A stretch of DNA of 64,000 nt from Mugil cephalus (Eukaryota > Chordata > Actinopteri > Mugiliformes > Mugilidae): contig NC_061786.1 of the NCBI RefSeq assembly GCF_022458985.1, positions 18,296,974-18,360,973 of the forward strand, in the 5' to 3' direction. The notes beneath the pieces are model-generated. The model searched no databases. It was not told where the DNA came from and saw only the letters and a program-made list of their open reading frames with translations. Shown here in pieces: positions 38,163-49,880 of the stretch. The translations under genes were made by a program, and so were the position numbers. Position 1 is the stretch's first letter, and each line of letters begins with the position of its first letter.

Positions 38163-38480
38163 GGTATGCTGGTTGACCAATGAATGTTTTATGTAATATT
38201 TTAGGTAAAATCGTGTCATTAAAGCATATAAACCAATTGATGATTAATAATCCTAAGATTTTTTATTATGATGATTATACTTAGAATTATTATTATTAAC
38301 CACCAATCGTCTGCATATCTCAAACACTATAATAATAATTATTAATTATTATAATTGTCCATTATTATTATAGCATTGAAGATATGTTGGTTGACCAATG
38401 AATGTTTTATATTTATTAAATTTTAGGGAAAAAATGTATCATAGCAGTGTGTAAACTTATTGATAAACCGATTGATGATT
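38163..38480. repeat. Diverged local duplication
   Basis: The segment near 38,167-38,250 (ggttgaccaatgaatgtttt, a polyT/A stretch, then cattaaagc and caattgatgattaat) recurs near 38,385-38,480 in the same order with substitutions and small gaps, about 218 bp later. An old direct duplication is the simplest reading. AT-rich filler with many tta and att triplets lies between. Confidence 0.7.
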
Positions 38481-38815
38481 ATCAGAGGGTTTTTTTTGTT
38501 TTTTTTAAGTTTTCTTGAAAATGAAAATCAACTGACTGGTCAAGTGTAACAGCTGAGCAAAACAGACTTAATGTGATTTGGAGGTTAAACTAAGACATGT
38601 GGGCAGAGTATCATGGAAGGCAGGCGAGCACATACACCATCTGACAATTGTCCAGACAACAGGATTTGGAGAGTTTGGAGAAGGGACAAAAGTTTGGAAA
38701 ACTCTGACCTTTAGAAGTCCTGATTCAAGACGATAGAACGATAAAGTAATAATATCTATTTGCTTTAGTGGAGCTGCAGAATTTAGACCGATCTGATATC
38801 TCCTGTTTACACCAA

Positions 38816-39240
38816 ACTTAGAAAGACAGAAAAAAGAAACACAGACAGACACGGAAACCCAATGATGGAATGAGAAATGAGGACAAATAAAGAAACGAGG
38901 GAAGACAAAAATACAGTACAGGACAGAAATACGGACGGAGAAAGAAAGAACAGATAGCGGAATAAAGAAAGATAGACAGGACAGAAAAAAGACAGGACAA
39001 AATAAAACAAAGACAGAGATATAAACCCGTAAAATAATAATAATAATAAAGAAAATACAGGGCAGACACAGGGACAAAAAGAAAGACGAAAGAAAGAAAG
39101 AAGCCACAGAAACCCAAATAAAGACAAAGAAAGAAAAGGACAAAACAAAGAGGACAAACAGAAGAAAGAAGGGCAAAAGAAGACAGGACGCGGACAGATA
39201 CACAGATAGGAATGACAGAGAGGACAAAAAGAAAGAAAGG
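38816..39240 (+). repeat. Purine-rich degenerate AGAC/AAAG tract
   Basis: About 425 bases are dominated by A and G on the plus strand, built of degenerate gaca, aaga and gaaa units with taataataa inside. The complementary strand is pyrimidine-rich, so long open frames of Phe, Leu, Ser and Cys codons appear there by chance (up to 219 codons). These are not genes. Confidence 0.85.
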
Positions 39241-42200
39241 TTTGATACTGTAATTGTAACAGGCTACACAGACAACAGTCGATTTGTTTGGAAGCAGCTA
39301 TGTTAGCTAGCTAGGTTAGCTAGCTAGCTTTTTTACCAAAGTGGAACTAATTTGCCCGCCAAAACATGAAAACCTGAACAAATACAGCTGACATCAAGAT
39401 ATGTAACCAAATCTCAACATAAAGTGTGTACGTTAAAGTGTGTCCAGATAATCCTGGTACCAGTTCTTATGCTAAGCTAAAGCTAAACTAACTTGCAAAG
39501 ATTTCATTTTGTTGAGCAATATTAGGTTTGCTCAGTCTAAGACGAACTTATGTATTAAAAACCCTTCTCCCCAGCTATGAATTATTACATTGCGGTAAAA
39601 TGGACAGCAGAAATTATTCGTGAGGTGAGTTTCTGAGTGTCCTCCAACCAGACTTCACTTCACCCAGACAGACTCAAAAGAGTCAAGGCTCTGTGTCCAC
39701 ATCACTTTTAAGTGATATAATGGCATTAGAAGTAACACACACCGTCCTGCATCTGCTTTTTGACATTTAGAGATCATTCATGTTTTTCTGCATTTAATCA
39801 TATCACCTATTGTTTGCAGTCGAAGAATTTCTGGCATTCAAATAGTGACTTTTTAAGGGTTCGTACCTGGTTTTCATATGAATCTGTACCTTTACATTTA
39901 GACAGCATATTTGGCAACAGTACATTTTCCCACTCATTAACCATAATTTGCATTGTAACGTCTTATATATATAAAAAAATAATAATAAAGAAAAGAGCAG
40001 TGGCTTTCTTATTTAGCCCGCTGCTAATGTTAGGACAGGTGAACCTGGGACTGGAGGGATGTATCACCTTGCCGCCTACGTGCTGCACAAAGTGAGACCT
40101 TGGGAAATGTTAGAGCCGCGCAGCATCTCCAAACCCATGACCAGACATTCATGTTAATCTGATCAGATGCCCGGAGACACTGGTGCTTTTATGTCAACCT
40201 CAGTACGAAGTTAATATGTTGAATTAATTAGAGTCACAACTTTGGCTAACTGGAAACAGCTGATGTTTTCTCCACTGATTACAGCAACCTTAACTCCGGA
40301 GGCCTGATGCAACGTAATCCAATAAAACGCAGGGGGTCCTGGTAAGTCAGCCTGCATGTGCATTCACGTCCTCTTGTTGCACCTGGATGTCAAATACAAA
40401 CACTAGATGAAATTTAACTCTTATTGATGACCTTTTTTTCATACTTTCATTTCTGCTTCTGCCCTTTTTACTTTTTTTTATCCAGGTCAGCAGTTTTTAG
40501 ATTGTTCTTCTTTTGACTTTACATGGGCATGAGCGGCGAAATTCAAAATTCAGTTAACTGCACATTACCTAAAATGACACCGCGGTCATTGTCTTAACTG
40601 GGTTTAGAAAAACAACACAAAAATCTTCAAATTTCATTAGATATGCCGTGGAGATAATCACGTTTAAGTTAGATGTGATAGATAAGAAAACATCCTGCTA
40701 ATTTAATTCTTAAAGTAACACCAGACAATTGGAGCAATTACATGCTTAAAAGATTTAAAAAAACTTCTTTTGTTTCCAGCTGCACAACGTAGAAACTTTC
40801 TCTTTGAGCTTTGAAGATTTACAGCTTTTAATTAGGGGTGCATTCCTGGTGAGAGGACGGTGAATCGCTTACGTCTTTGTTTACCTCGGCCTGGTAGGTC
40901 TGCTGATCGCATGCAGGACCTCAGGTGAACGGTCCACGTATGATACACATGATAACTCACCAGATGATTGACGCTCCTCAAATGAGAAACAGCTGACCAA
41001 ACACAGATAACCCAATTTTGTCATGTTTATTCTGCCGAGTTTCGTGCTTCAAATTAATAAACATTTTCCAGAGTCTTGTAAAAACCTGGAAACATTTGCA
41101 ACAATATTTTGAGAATCCACCAGTAAAAAACACTTCTTCTTCTTTCTTTTTTTTTTTGGTTTACTGATTTCACATCATGGTGGGATAGACTACGTAGATT
41201 GGAGTTTGGTGCAAATGCAATGTCTTGAACTCCACTCCGGGACAGAGACCACACTCAGCGCCAAAGAGTTTCGAAACTCGAGGGCCACAACATAAATAGG
41301 AGGCTGCACTTGAAAGTTACTAAAAATAAATGTTTATTCTGGTAAATTAAAACCAAAACAAAACAAACAAAAAAGACAGCGAAGTTAGCCCGCAAACAAA
41401 CCGTGAGGAGCTGCAAACAGATACCAGACGCTTTAGAACACATCGTTTTCCAGGTCAACAAGAAAGCCTAAAAGACATCCCATTTTATGCCGTAACAGAA
41501 TAAAACGGAGACCAGACATCAAAGTTGCTCTCATGCACCGTGCAGAATGGACATATTCTTACTAATGAGGTGTAATGTGTTATGTGCTCTTCCCACCGTT
41601 ACTTTTTTACTGACATGTTTATCTCTCCAGCTGTTTTGCTGCAACCAAAGTGCTCATATGGTATCTTGCACATTGGCAGCCATTGTCGTTACATCTTAAA
41701 ATATAACAGAAATATTGGGTTAGCATATTAGGTTAGCGTATTAGTCTGATGAGGGAACTGTTGTAACACTGACCTCTTATGGACAAAATAGTCACAGGCA
41801 GTAAAACTCCTCCATTCAAATATCTCTGATGAAACTTAAAAATCGATGTACGGACAGCAACACCTGTGAGTCCTCATAAAATCGATGCATTTATCTAAAA
41901 TGTGAATAGAATTGCGCTGGTAGAAGCTAGTTTTGATAACACAATTTGTTTATTTCAGTCGGTCCAGAACCGCATGTGCAAGCTGGAGCCCGTCCAGTCG
42001 GCCACAAGATATATCTGAGGGATCATGAGACCGTTACTGAGAGAAGAAATATTGTGTAATTTCCGAGAAATGTGAAAGTTACGATTCCGCTGCACTACCC
42101 AACAACTGAACACACTGAATGTTTTTGTACATGGTCACAAGCCAAAATGATTGAAGAATATTAGTTTAAGGTTTTAAGGGTATTTAAGTTTCTTTCAGTG

Positions 42201-42374
42201 AAGTCTTAGTTTTAAAATATAGGCATATAACGTAATAAAGTAGAGTATAATAATATATAAAAAAAAATGTAGTGCACTAAAATGAAATGCATGTAGATCA
42301 ACACTGGAGATGCAGGGTTTAAGTTTGAGATCTGATGATGAATGCACCTTGTGATCAGAGAACAGAGGTTTTGT

Positions 42375-42387
42375 TGCCATCTAGTGG
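42375..42387 (-). promoter_or_regulatory. CTCF consensus match
   Basis: On the minus strand the sequence is CCACTAGATGGCA, which fits the vertebrate CTCF core CCASYAGRKGGCR at every position. It lies in the spacer between akap12 and stx11. The match is to one 13-bp motif, so chance or repeat origin remains possible. Confidence 0.45.
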
Positions 42388-44123
42388 TTAAAGTTTGTAT
42401 TTATCATGTTCTAAACTGGGGGAGTGAACAACTATACACGTTTTTGTTTTTTTTCTTTTCTTGACTTCTAAAATAGAAACAGCATTTTTGACAAACGGAT
42501 TCTCACAAGAAACAGTGGAACAGAAAGTTGTGGTTACTGAAAGTTATTGTGACGGTTTCATTCACGCTGCCATTCCGCTGTATCAAATGTCAGTAACACA
42601 CTGGAGGGACGTGCACATGTTAACTGTGCTAAAAGCAAAGAAAAATCCCCTTTGAGACACAAACCCGGAGTGAGTCAAAGTCAAGGAGGCTGATGGAAAT
42701 GAGTAATCATGTACATACCCCCGGCTGGCTGTGGAAAACACTACATCACACAACCGCCTACGACTCAAACATCCTTGCTCCTTTTCAAATATATCTTGGC
42801 CTTTTTTTATCTGGCTGCGTGACTGATGATCAGTCGATGGCTTAGTTGTGCGTGACAACGAGGTGGTCTGAGTGTGAAGTGTAAAGGCTCCATTTAGGGT
42901 GGGGAAGGGATGATGAGGAGAAAGCCAAACATGGAGGCCCAAGAGAAATTCAGAAGCACATCAGAAACAAATGTACAGCTGCTCTTGTGCAATGATTTCT
43001 GCCTTATTACGAGAAGTATCACATGAACAGTTAGCAAAATAGTTTCGAATTGCAGCAATTGATGGAGGGACGACTGAAGCGTCTTCTTTGCACGTACTGG
43101 GCTTGAAATCTGCTTGTTGTTGCAACAATCGGTCATAATGTTATGGCTGATTGGTGCGCTCAGTAGTTGCTAGATACCGGCCTGAGCTCTTCTGTCCATC
43201 TCTATTTGTCCATATCAGTCAAGCCAAACTAGGCCTCAAACAAACCACTCTAAATTTCGAAACGTGCACATACTGTGGTATTATACTTTACTTGGGCTTC
43301 ACTTAGAGTTTATCATGAGTTGCCCCTTCACACAATGAACAGAGACAACAGTCCGGTTGACTTGCTCCTGGCACGATGATTCTTCATCACAAATCAAGCA
43401 GCGATCCAGAGCATCCTCCTCCTGTGCCGCTGGAAAAGGTCAAACCGACAGCGACGCCTCCCCTGCAGAGACGCCTCTGATGACAGAGCAGACTTTTGCA
43501 AGACTTCAGGATTGTTATCACATCTGAACATTTGGCTCCGCCTTTCAGATAACATATCTGAAATACTTCCTCTTTGTTTGCTTTTGCTTCTGGTGTCAGT
43601 GACCTCTCCCCTAAAAATCGCCTAACAAGCAAAAAATAAAATAAAAAAATAAAAGTGTACTTTGTTTAGGGCCTAACCTGAGAATACATAGAAATATGTA
43701 AGCGGACATGCCACCTCTATGATGAGTCCTCAAGAAGCTCGGCTTCATCTTACCCTACGTCACCCCATGCCTCCATGTGACGCAGGAGGAATGCAGATGG
43801 TTTTGTTTCTAAACCCCCTTTCCTCTTAAACAGGTGCATCCGAGATGATGGATAACATTTTTAAAAAGTCCTTCAGTCAGTCAGCTGCTCTTGGACTGAA
43901 CACCTGCTCAGAGAAGACGTAGAGAAGACAACAGGCCGTCTACGCGACGCAGGCAAGACGCAACTTTAAATCTAATTTTATGGGTTTACCTGTTGGAACA
44001 GGTTTGAACACGTTTCTGGGATCGACTGTTTGGATTCAAAAGAAGCCTGTCCCTGAACTTTAAAGACACGACAGGCACTGGCACTGAAACCTCAAACTCA
44101 GTCCGTTCTGACACTCATCTTAC

Positions 44124-44151
<28 letters not shown>
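44124..44151. repeat. ATA trinucleotide microsatellite
   Basis: About nine ataata units in the spacer upstream of stx11. Simple repeat. Confidence 0.9.
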
Positions 44152-44154
<3 letters not shown>

Positions 44155-45239
44155 TCTGGATTATTGTTATCTGTTGTCAGACTTTCTTGTGACACCGGTT
44201 CAAGCATGAATACAGATTCTGTGTCCTCTCAGCTGTTTTTATTGAGCTATACTGAAAAGACTCTTAAGCAACTAAATGACCACCTTCTTTACTTTTACGC
44301 CGTCCTTTTCTGCTCGGGAACTCGTCGGGTAAGTCTGGCAAAGAGATTAAATGTCAGAGTGGATCACGAGCATACATCTAAGATTACTCGATACTGGAAA
44401 GTAAGAAAACGCTCGCACCTGCTACACATACTGATTACGAACACTTTGCATTTTCTTGTTTTTTTTTTTTTTTAATGTATGATTATGCGCTTGACTGAGC
44501 CCAGGCCTGTTCTGATGTCTTTCTTTAGTCACTCGTGAACAAGTAGAGGCTTGTTTGTTGCGGCTAATGCGTCTTTTGTTGGCTTGTTTTCCTTCTGCTG
44601 AAAGAAAAAGGTTAACTGTGCGCTCAAACCTCTCAGCGGGCTCTTTGATTTGATCAGATTTTTATAGCCGCGTCAGTGAGTGGGCTCGAGGAGTTTATCT
44701 TTTCAGCCCATCTGCATCGACGTGTGTCGGCTCAGCTCAGCAGTGAGGGGTGTGTCACGTAACTCCTTCTAAGAAGAGAAGTTTCCAAACTCAACTAATC
44801 TTCTTAGGCCACTTGAAAACTCTCGAGGAGTGGCTGAACTTCCTGTCTTGAAATATGATGATTAAAACGGGGTGTAGCGGGCCATTTTTTTAACAACAGG
44901 TCTAGTAACATCAGTGTCATTGAGTCAATGTTTGTTCACATATTTGCCGAGTTGGAAGTAAAGGTGGAGTTTTTTAAATCCCTCTTTGGCCCGGTGATGG
45001 TAACAGAGAGACTTATTGTGCATCAAGGGTTGTTCCTTTTACCCTTACAGTTGAATTTATGGATCTTTTTCCATCTTTCAGGTGGATATTTCATAGGCCT
45101 TAAGGGTTTAAAGGGGTCATGATGAATAATTCTTAAACTAAATTAAATTTCTCCCGTCACGTCTGCAGAATCACAAACATGATGGACATGTTCTCGCTCC
45201 CACGTGAATGACTTTTCCCTCTTCTCTCTCCATGCAGAC

Positions 45240-46139
45240 ATGAGGGACAGAATGGGGCACCTGCAGCAGGTGACTTCAACAGATCAACAGGTTGACTCTG
45301 AGGGTTTCAGCTCAGTGCAGCTGGACAACCTGCCTCACAGTCTGGACAGTTCGCTGGAGCATGAAGCCGCAGCCGCCGCCGCGGAGTCTGATCCAGACCT
45401 GGATGTCATCCTGAAGGAGGCCCAGCAGATCCACGTGGAAATCCAGCAGATCCAGAGCGACATCAGTGAGCTGAGGGACGTCAACTACCAGGCCCTGAAC
45501 ATACCCACGTGGCCCGTCGCGACAAAGAGGGACTCCAACGCGATCGGTGCGGACATTAAACGCAGGGGAGAGGCCGTGTTGCATCGTCTTCACAAGCTCA
45601 ACGACCTCCGGGCGGAGCTGGAGGCCCAGCGCGGCATCTCCGACCCCACGGCTCGCATCGCTCGGACGCAGTACTGCTGTCTCAGCACCGCCCTCCAGGA
45701 TGTGATGACCGGCTACAACGACGTGGAGATGAGCCACAAGGACGCCTGCAAACGGCAGATCCAGAGGCAGATGGAGGTGGTGGGCAGGGAGGTCAGCGAG
45801 GAGGAGCTGGACGAGATGGTGTCCGGCCAGGACGTGTGCGTGTTCAGCGACCAGATGCAGGGGAAAACCACCCGCTCTGCGCTGATGCAGATCGAGAGCC
45901 GGCAGCAGGAGCTGCTGGAGCTGGAGAAGAGGATTGAGGGAATCCAGGAACTGTTCCTGGACGTGGCCCTGCTCGTAGAGGAGCAGGGGGTGGCAGTGGA
46001 AAACATCCAGAAGAACGTCCAAAACACCGAAGTGATCGTTCAGGACGCCGTCAGAAAGCTGGAGAGGGCCAAGGCATCTGACAAGAACAACCCCATAAAG
46101 AAGCTGTTCTGTGGCTGTTTTCCGTGCTACAACACGTAG
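45240..46139 (+). CDS. stx11: Syntaxin-11-like, tandem copy 1 (diverged)
   Basis: Qa-SNARE-family protein for vesicle fusion; mammalian STX11 works in cytotoxic granule release and platelets. One coding exon of 299 residues. The ATG follows a ctccatgcag acceptor at 45,238, so an untranslated 5' exon lies upstream. An N-terminal helical region is followed by the SNARE helix (about residues 200-270; RIEGIQELFLDVALLVEEQG, with the central Gln in VEEQG). There is no transmembrane helix; the end is a cysteine motif (KKLFCGCFPCYNT) likely to be lipid-modified. Compared with copy 2 it has a longer Ala/Glu-rich N-terminal stretch and only three tail cysteines. It resembles the teleost tandem pair stx11b.1/stx11b.2 known in zebrafish. 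An AATAAA at 46,664 lies 525 bp downstream. Confidence 0.88.
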   Translation: MRDRMGHLQQVTSTDQQVDSEGFSSVQLDNLPHSLDSSLEHEAAAAAAESDPDLDVILKEAQQIHVEIQQIQSDISELRDVNYQALNIPTWPVATKRDSNAIGADIKRRGEAVLHRLHKLNDLRAELEAQRGISDPTARIARTQYCCLSTALQDVMTGYNDVEMSHKDACKRQIQRQMEVVGREVSEEELDEMVSGQDVCVFSDQMQGKTTRSALMQIESRQQELLELEKRIEGIQELFLDVALLVEEQGVAVENIQKNVQNTEVIVQDAVRKLERAKASDKNNPIKKLFCGCFPCYNT

Positions 46140-46663
46140 GACTGATCACGTTTGAATGGCTGTAAAATCTAGTCACACACTAACAACTTCACTGAACCCA
46201 CAGGTGTGCAGGTAATGAGCAGAGAGGATGGTGTATTGAAAGATTGGGTGGTGATGGATGACGTTACACAGTTTTCTCCTTCATAAAGAGAATACAAGTA
46301 AAATAAAAGTTTTCTTTTATTCTTGAACTTAAGAATACATCTTGAATCTTTAAGTCAACATGGATGACTTGCACTCATGCACATTTAAAGTTTGGACTCT
46401 ACTAACATGACTTTGCATTTTTCTGCTACTTCATATTTATATGAAAAATATATTATCATTAGTAGTATATATTTGTAATACTCCCTGTGGCTATTTTCCA
46501 CACCCACATACTTAAATGACACAATTGAGTCTTAATGCTTTTACTTGCTTTATGATATTGAAGTGTTACTTTCACTGTTGTGCTAGGACACTGATGTTTT
46601 GAATGTTGAACATTTAACTTGTGTTGTAATGAAGTTTTTATGTCTTCCGTGTTTCATCTTCTA

Positions 46664-46669
46664 AATAAA
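46664..46669 (+). promoter_or_regulatory. Poly(A) signal of stx11 copy 1
   Basis: AATAAA 525 bp after the stop, in AT-rich 3' UTR. It also marks the end of copy 1 before the copy 2 promoter. Confidence 0.6.
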
Positions 46670-46839
46670 CTGGATGTAAGTATTTAAAAACAAAAGACTT
46701 TGTGCGTAAATGCCAAACGCGCAAATGCGCTCTCACGCTAAGAAAAGAGACCGATGGATCTCCTTCCTGATGAAAACCGTGACATGTGCGGTGTGAAGGC
46801 GTGATCTTCCGCGTTAATGTGCTGCAAGCTGCATCAGGG

Positions 46840-47020
46840 TGTCAGTGTGGTGCACTGGGCGCCTGCGAAACCTCCTCGGAACAGTGAGCTGCTTCTGGCA
46901 CATGTCGAAATTTACATTTATAATCGAGAGAAAAAGAGGAAATGAGTTTGTTCGCGTTCGCCCCTTCTTCTTTCTTGAAGAGTTTGAAAGTGTAGCACCG
47001 CTGGAGGATAACACGACAAG
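46840..47020 (+). other. Possible untranslated first exon of stx11 copy 2
   Basis: The coding exon of copy 2 begins just after a ctcttacag acceptor at 47,913, so an upstream exon is needed. A strong donor (CAAG then GTATGT) at 47,020/47,021 would close such an exon and give an intron of about 0.9 kb. The start is not defined. Inference from splice signals only. Confidence 0.35.
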
Positions 47021-47918
47021 GTATGTGTGCGCTCCGTGCTGTCTCGTTTTTTTTTTTTTCCGTTTGTTTGTTTTTGTGATTTAACGGCTCAAATAATCGA
47101 TTGAGTGATTTAACGATCCGCACACGTCGACTTCTGACACATCGTGTTATTGTTGTCAAGTTATTCTGCTTCCTCTCGGTCTTCTCCTCCCGTGGCCAAA
47201 GATGCTTTGATGTTCTGTGCCGTGGTTGTTTCGGTTGATTTTTTAAAAGTTCAGTTGAACTTATAAAAATCCAATGAATTTGTGTAACAGCGTCTCTCAG
47301 TGATAAAGAAGCCGAATAATCGTAGATCGACGAGTTGTAATCCATTTCTATCTGCGGGTGAGATAGCTGAGGAAGTAACTTATCCGTTTCCTTTAGATTC
47401 ACTGATGTGTCTTCAGCGGCTATAGCTAAAAATATAATGAAACGGTCTTCTAAAAGCGGGTTGGAGGCTGAGAGAGTTGACGTGTAGTTTATGTATCTTT
47501 TTTTAATTTTTTATTTATTTATTTATTTATTTTTTAAAGTCATAAAAAACGAATCCAACTGAAGCATCCTTCCCTTCCCAACAGGATAGGACACTAAGTT
47601 TAAAATGGCAAGTGATAAACCATTGAAAATACAAGTGAAAAGGGAACAATTTGTGTGTGTGATGTGTTGAAACTGCTCTTTCATCTACAGTGCTGCGCCT
47701 AAGGGCCAGCACCTTGTCAATATTGAAGTAACAACTTTAAAATAATCCTATTGTTTAGTCGAGTGGCTGCCAACCTAAGGCTCAAATCTAAGGTTACCTG
47801 AGGGGAAAAGAATAGATCCTGCTACATAAATCTGTCTTGATCTGTAAAAGTTCCTCTAAATGCCAGACTATTCCTTTAAAAAGGTCAGTTAAGAGTTCTT
47901 GCTCCTCTTACAGGTGAG

Positions 47919-48800
47919 ATGAGGGACCGACTGACTGACCTGCAGGGCTTCGCCGTCAAGCCTGCAGCTGAGGAGCTCAGTCCTGGGGACAACCATGTCG
48001 CCGAGGAACTGCAGCCTCTGGAGCAGCACGCCATCGTGTTTGAGGGCGAGGACGCGATGGATGGCATCTACAAGGACGCCCAAGCCATGAGGAAGGAGAT
48101 ACAGTTGCTCAAAATGGACGTGAAGCGCCTGGGGAAGCAGAACACCAGGTTCCTCACGTCCGTCAGGAGGATCAGCAGCATCAAGCGGGACTCCAACGCT
48201 CTGGGGCGGGACATCAAGGCCAGAGGGGAGGCCATTTATGCCCGGCTGCAGAAGATGGCGCAGGAGAGCAAGAAGCTGGAAGATGAACACGGGCCTACGT
48301 CGGCCGTGGTTCGCATGGTGCGCTCACAGTACGTGTCTCTGACCAACGCCTTCCACGACGCCATGTCTGAGTACAACGAGGCCGAGATGGCGCAGAGGGA
48401 GAACTGCAAGACCCGCATCCAGAGGCAAGCCGAGATCATGGGGATGGAGGTGAGCAGGGATCAGATAGACGAGATGGTCGAGACGGGAAAGTGGAACGTC
48501 TTCTCGGACAACCTCCTGCTGGAGGGCAGGACTGCCAGGTCCGCTCTGAACGAGATCGAGAACAGGCACAAGGAGCTGCTGGAGCTGGAGGGCCGCATCA
48601 GGGACATTCAGGAGCTTTTCTTCCAGCTGGCCCTGCTGGTGGAGGAGCAGGGCTGCATGCTGGACAACATTGAAGCCAACGTCGCTGGAACTCAGGACTA
48701 TGTCGCCAAGGCTACAGGTCAGATAAGGAAGGCTGTGAAATACAAGAAAGACAATCCGTGCAAGAAACTCTTCTGCTGTTGCTTCCCTTGCTGTAAATGA
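47919..48800 (+). CDS. stx11: Syntaxin-11, tandem copy 2
   Basis: Single-coding-exon syntaxin of 293 residues (human STX11 287). The ATG lies six bases after a spliced acceptor. Matches recalled human STX11 along its length: LKMDVKRLGKQNTRFLTSVR, RISSIKRDSN, RIQRQAEIMGMEVSRDQI, NEIENRHKELLELEGRIRDI, LALLVEEQG. The SNARE helix spans about residues 195-265 with the central Gln in VEEQG. Like human STX11 it has no membrane helix and ends in a cysteine cluster (CKKLFCCCFPCCK, seven cysteines including the first) suited to palmitoylation. It sits 1.8 kb downstream of copy 1 on the same strand; it is the more conserved of the two and most likely keeps the ancestral role. No AATAAA was seen close by; AGTAAA at about 49,072 may end the transcript. 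Confidence 0.95.
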   Translation: MRDRLTDLQGFAVKPAAEELSPGDNHVAEELQPLEQHAIVFEGEDAMDGIYKDAQAMRKEIQLLKMDVKRLGKQNTRFLTSVRRISSIKRDSNALGRDIKARGEAIYARLQKMAQESKKLEDEHGPTSAVVRMVRSQYVSLTNAFHDAMSEYNEAEMAQRENCKTRIQRQAEIMGMEVSRDQIDEMVETGKWNVFSDNLLLEGRTARSALNEIENRHKELLELEGRIRDIQELFFQLALLVEEQGCMLDNIEANVAGTQDYVAKATGQIRKAVKYKKDNPCKKLFCCCFPCCK

Positions 48801-49787
48801 GACTCCCACCAGTGTGGCTTCAAAGATGCACGCAGTGTATCTTTGATTTATGCATGCGTTCGGCTCAGGCCTTGGCCTAAGGACAAGGGCCCACAGTCAT
48901 TTTGAACAAAACTTCCATATGCAAATGAATACAGTGTGATATGGTTGTTGCATTTCCTGAGTGCCACCGAGAACAGTTTCTGCACGATTGCTGTAAAGAC
49001 CTTTAAGCTATTATTTAATACGTGACTCTTAGCTTTGTAAGTTTTGTAATGTTTCATGTGATATTTAAGTCAGTAAAGTATGTTTTATGTCTAATTATCT
49101 GCCTCAGAGTGACTGGCTTGAAACTGGAACTTAACGTAAGCCTGGTTGCTACTGCAGCCATTGCTTAACGAGTGTTTAGAAACACAGCCTCTGATTGTGG
49201 TTAGGAGGGGAAGGCAAGATAGATTTGTGTGAATTGTGCAACTAAATGTTAGCCACCCCCGGGTTTAGTTACCACCATATATGTCAGGACTTTCGGAGCT
49301 TGTTCCTTCACATGAAAGCAAACTCTGAGGGGAAATGGCATCATCTTAAACTGTGGCGTGTGACCAGAGCCCATTCACATGAACAGGGTTTCTCATACCT
49401 GGCTCAGTGTGTGCGCTGGTGTCCGCAGTATGGTGACAACAAAAACACAGAGAGAGAGAGAGAAAATAGGAATCGGGTCGGAGGACTTTGCGTGCGTGCG
49501 TAGGATGGTAGTAAAATCATAAAGGTCTTCACTTCCCTCATCGCCTACTCCGGGGGAATCCCAGTTACCAGCTGGCAAAGTGAGGCATCAGGCTGTCAAT
49601 GAGAGACACACAGGTAGTGGGTGTTTTCAGAATTAACTGCGTCCGCTTGCTGTTGAAACGGGTTTGCAGTGACTCCACTTCCTCGGCAGCGCTCTGTGGT
49701 TTGCTGGGGGGGCACTTACTGGAAACATGGCGGGTGTTATGAAATGTAGGCACGAGCTCAGGTGGACTGTTGATGGCTTACGTAAGC

Positions 49788-49870
49788 ACCAGGATGGCCG
49801 AGTGGTTAAGGCGTTGGACTTAAGATCCAATGGACAATAGTCCTCGTGGGTTCGAACCCCACTCCTGGTA
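49788..49870 (+). tRNA. tRNA-Leu (anticodon TAA)
   Basis: 83-nt tRNA. The acceptor stem ACCAGGA pairs with TCCTGGT; the D arm contains GGCCGAGTGGTTAAGGC (A box); the anticodon loop is CTTAAGA with anticodon TAA. A long variable arm follows, as expected for a class II Leu tRNA, then the T arm GTGGGTTCGAACCCCAC (B box). Discriminator base A at 49,870. No intron; CCA is not encoded. A run of four T at 49,877-49,880 is a suitable Pol III terminator. Confidence 0.97.
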
Positions 49871-49880
49871 GGTACATTTT

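Larger units (their letters stand above)
36739..45239. other. Gene-poor intergenic spacer between akap12 and stx11
   Basis: About 8.5 kb with no coding exon that I can support. The part next to 36,739 is the akap12 promoter and 5' UTR (GC-rich at 36,930-36,975, then an A run at 36,990-37,012). The rest is AT-rich and holds a diverged local duplication (38.17 and 38.39 kb), a purine-rich tract (38.8-39.2 kb), a CTCF-like site (42,375) and an ATA repeat (44,124). The right end probably holds the 5' exon of the first stx11 gene, which I could not locate. Confidence 0.6.

Noticed and set aside
38568-39227. 219-codon open frame on the minus strand
   Set aside because: It lies on the pyrimidine strand of the AGAC/AAAG tract; its Phe/Leu/Ser/Cys content follows from base bias, other frames are also open, and there is no start context or exon signal.
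45312-46022. 236-codon open frame antisense to stx11 copy 1
   Set aside because: Shadow of a GC-rich coding exon; the sense strand has clear syntaxin homology and the antisense protein resembles nothing.
48324-48809. 161-codon open frame antisense to stx11 copy 2
   Set aside because: Same reason: mirror of a conserved coding exon.
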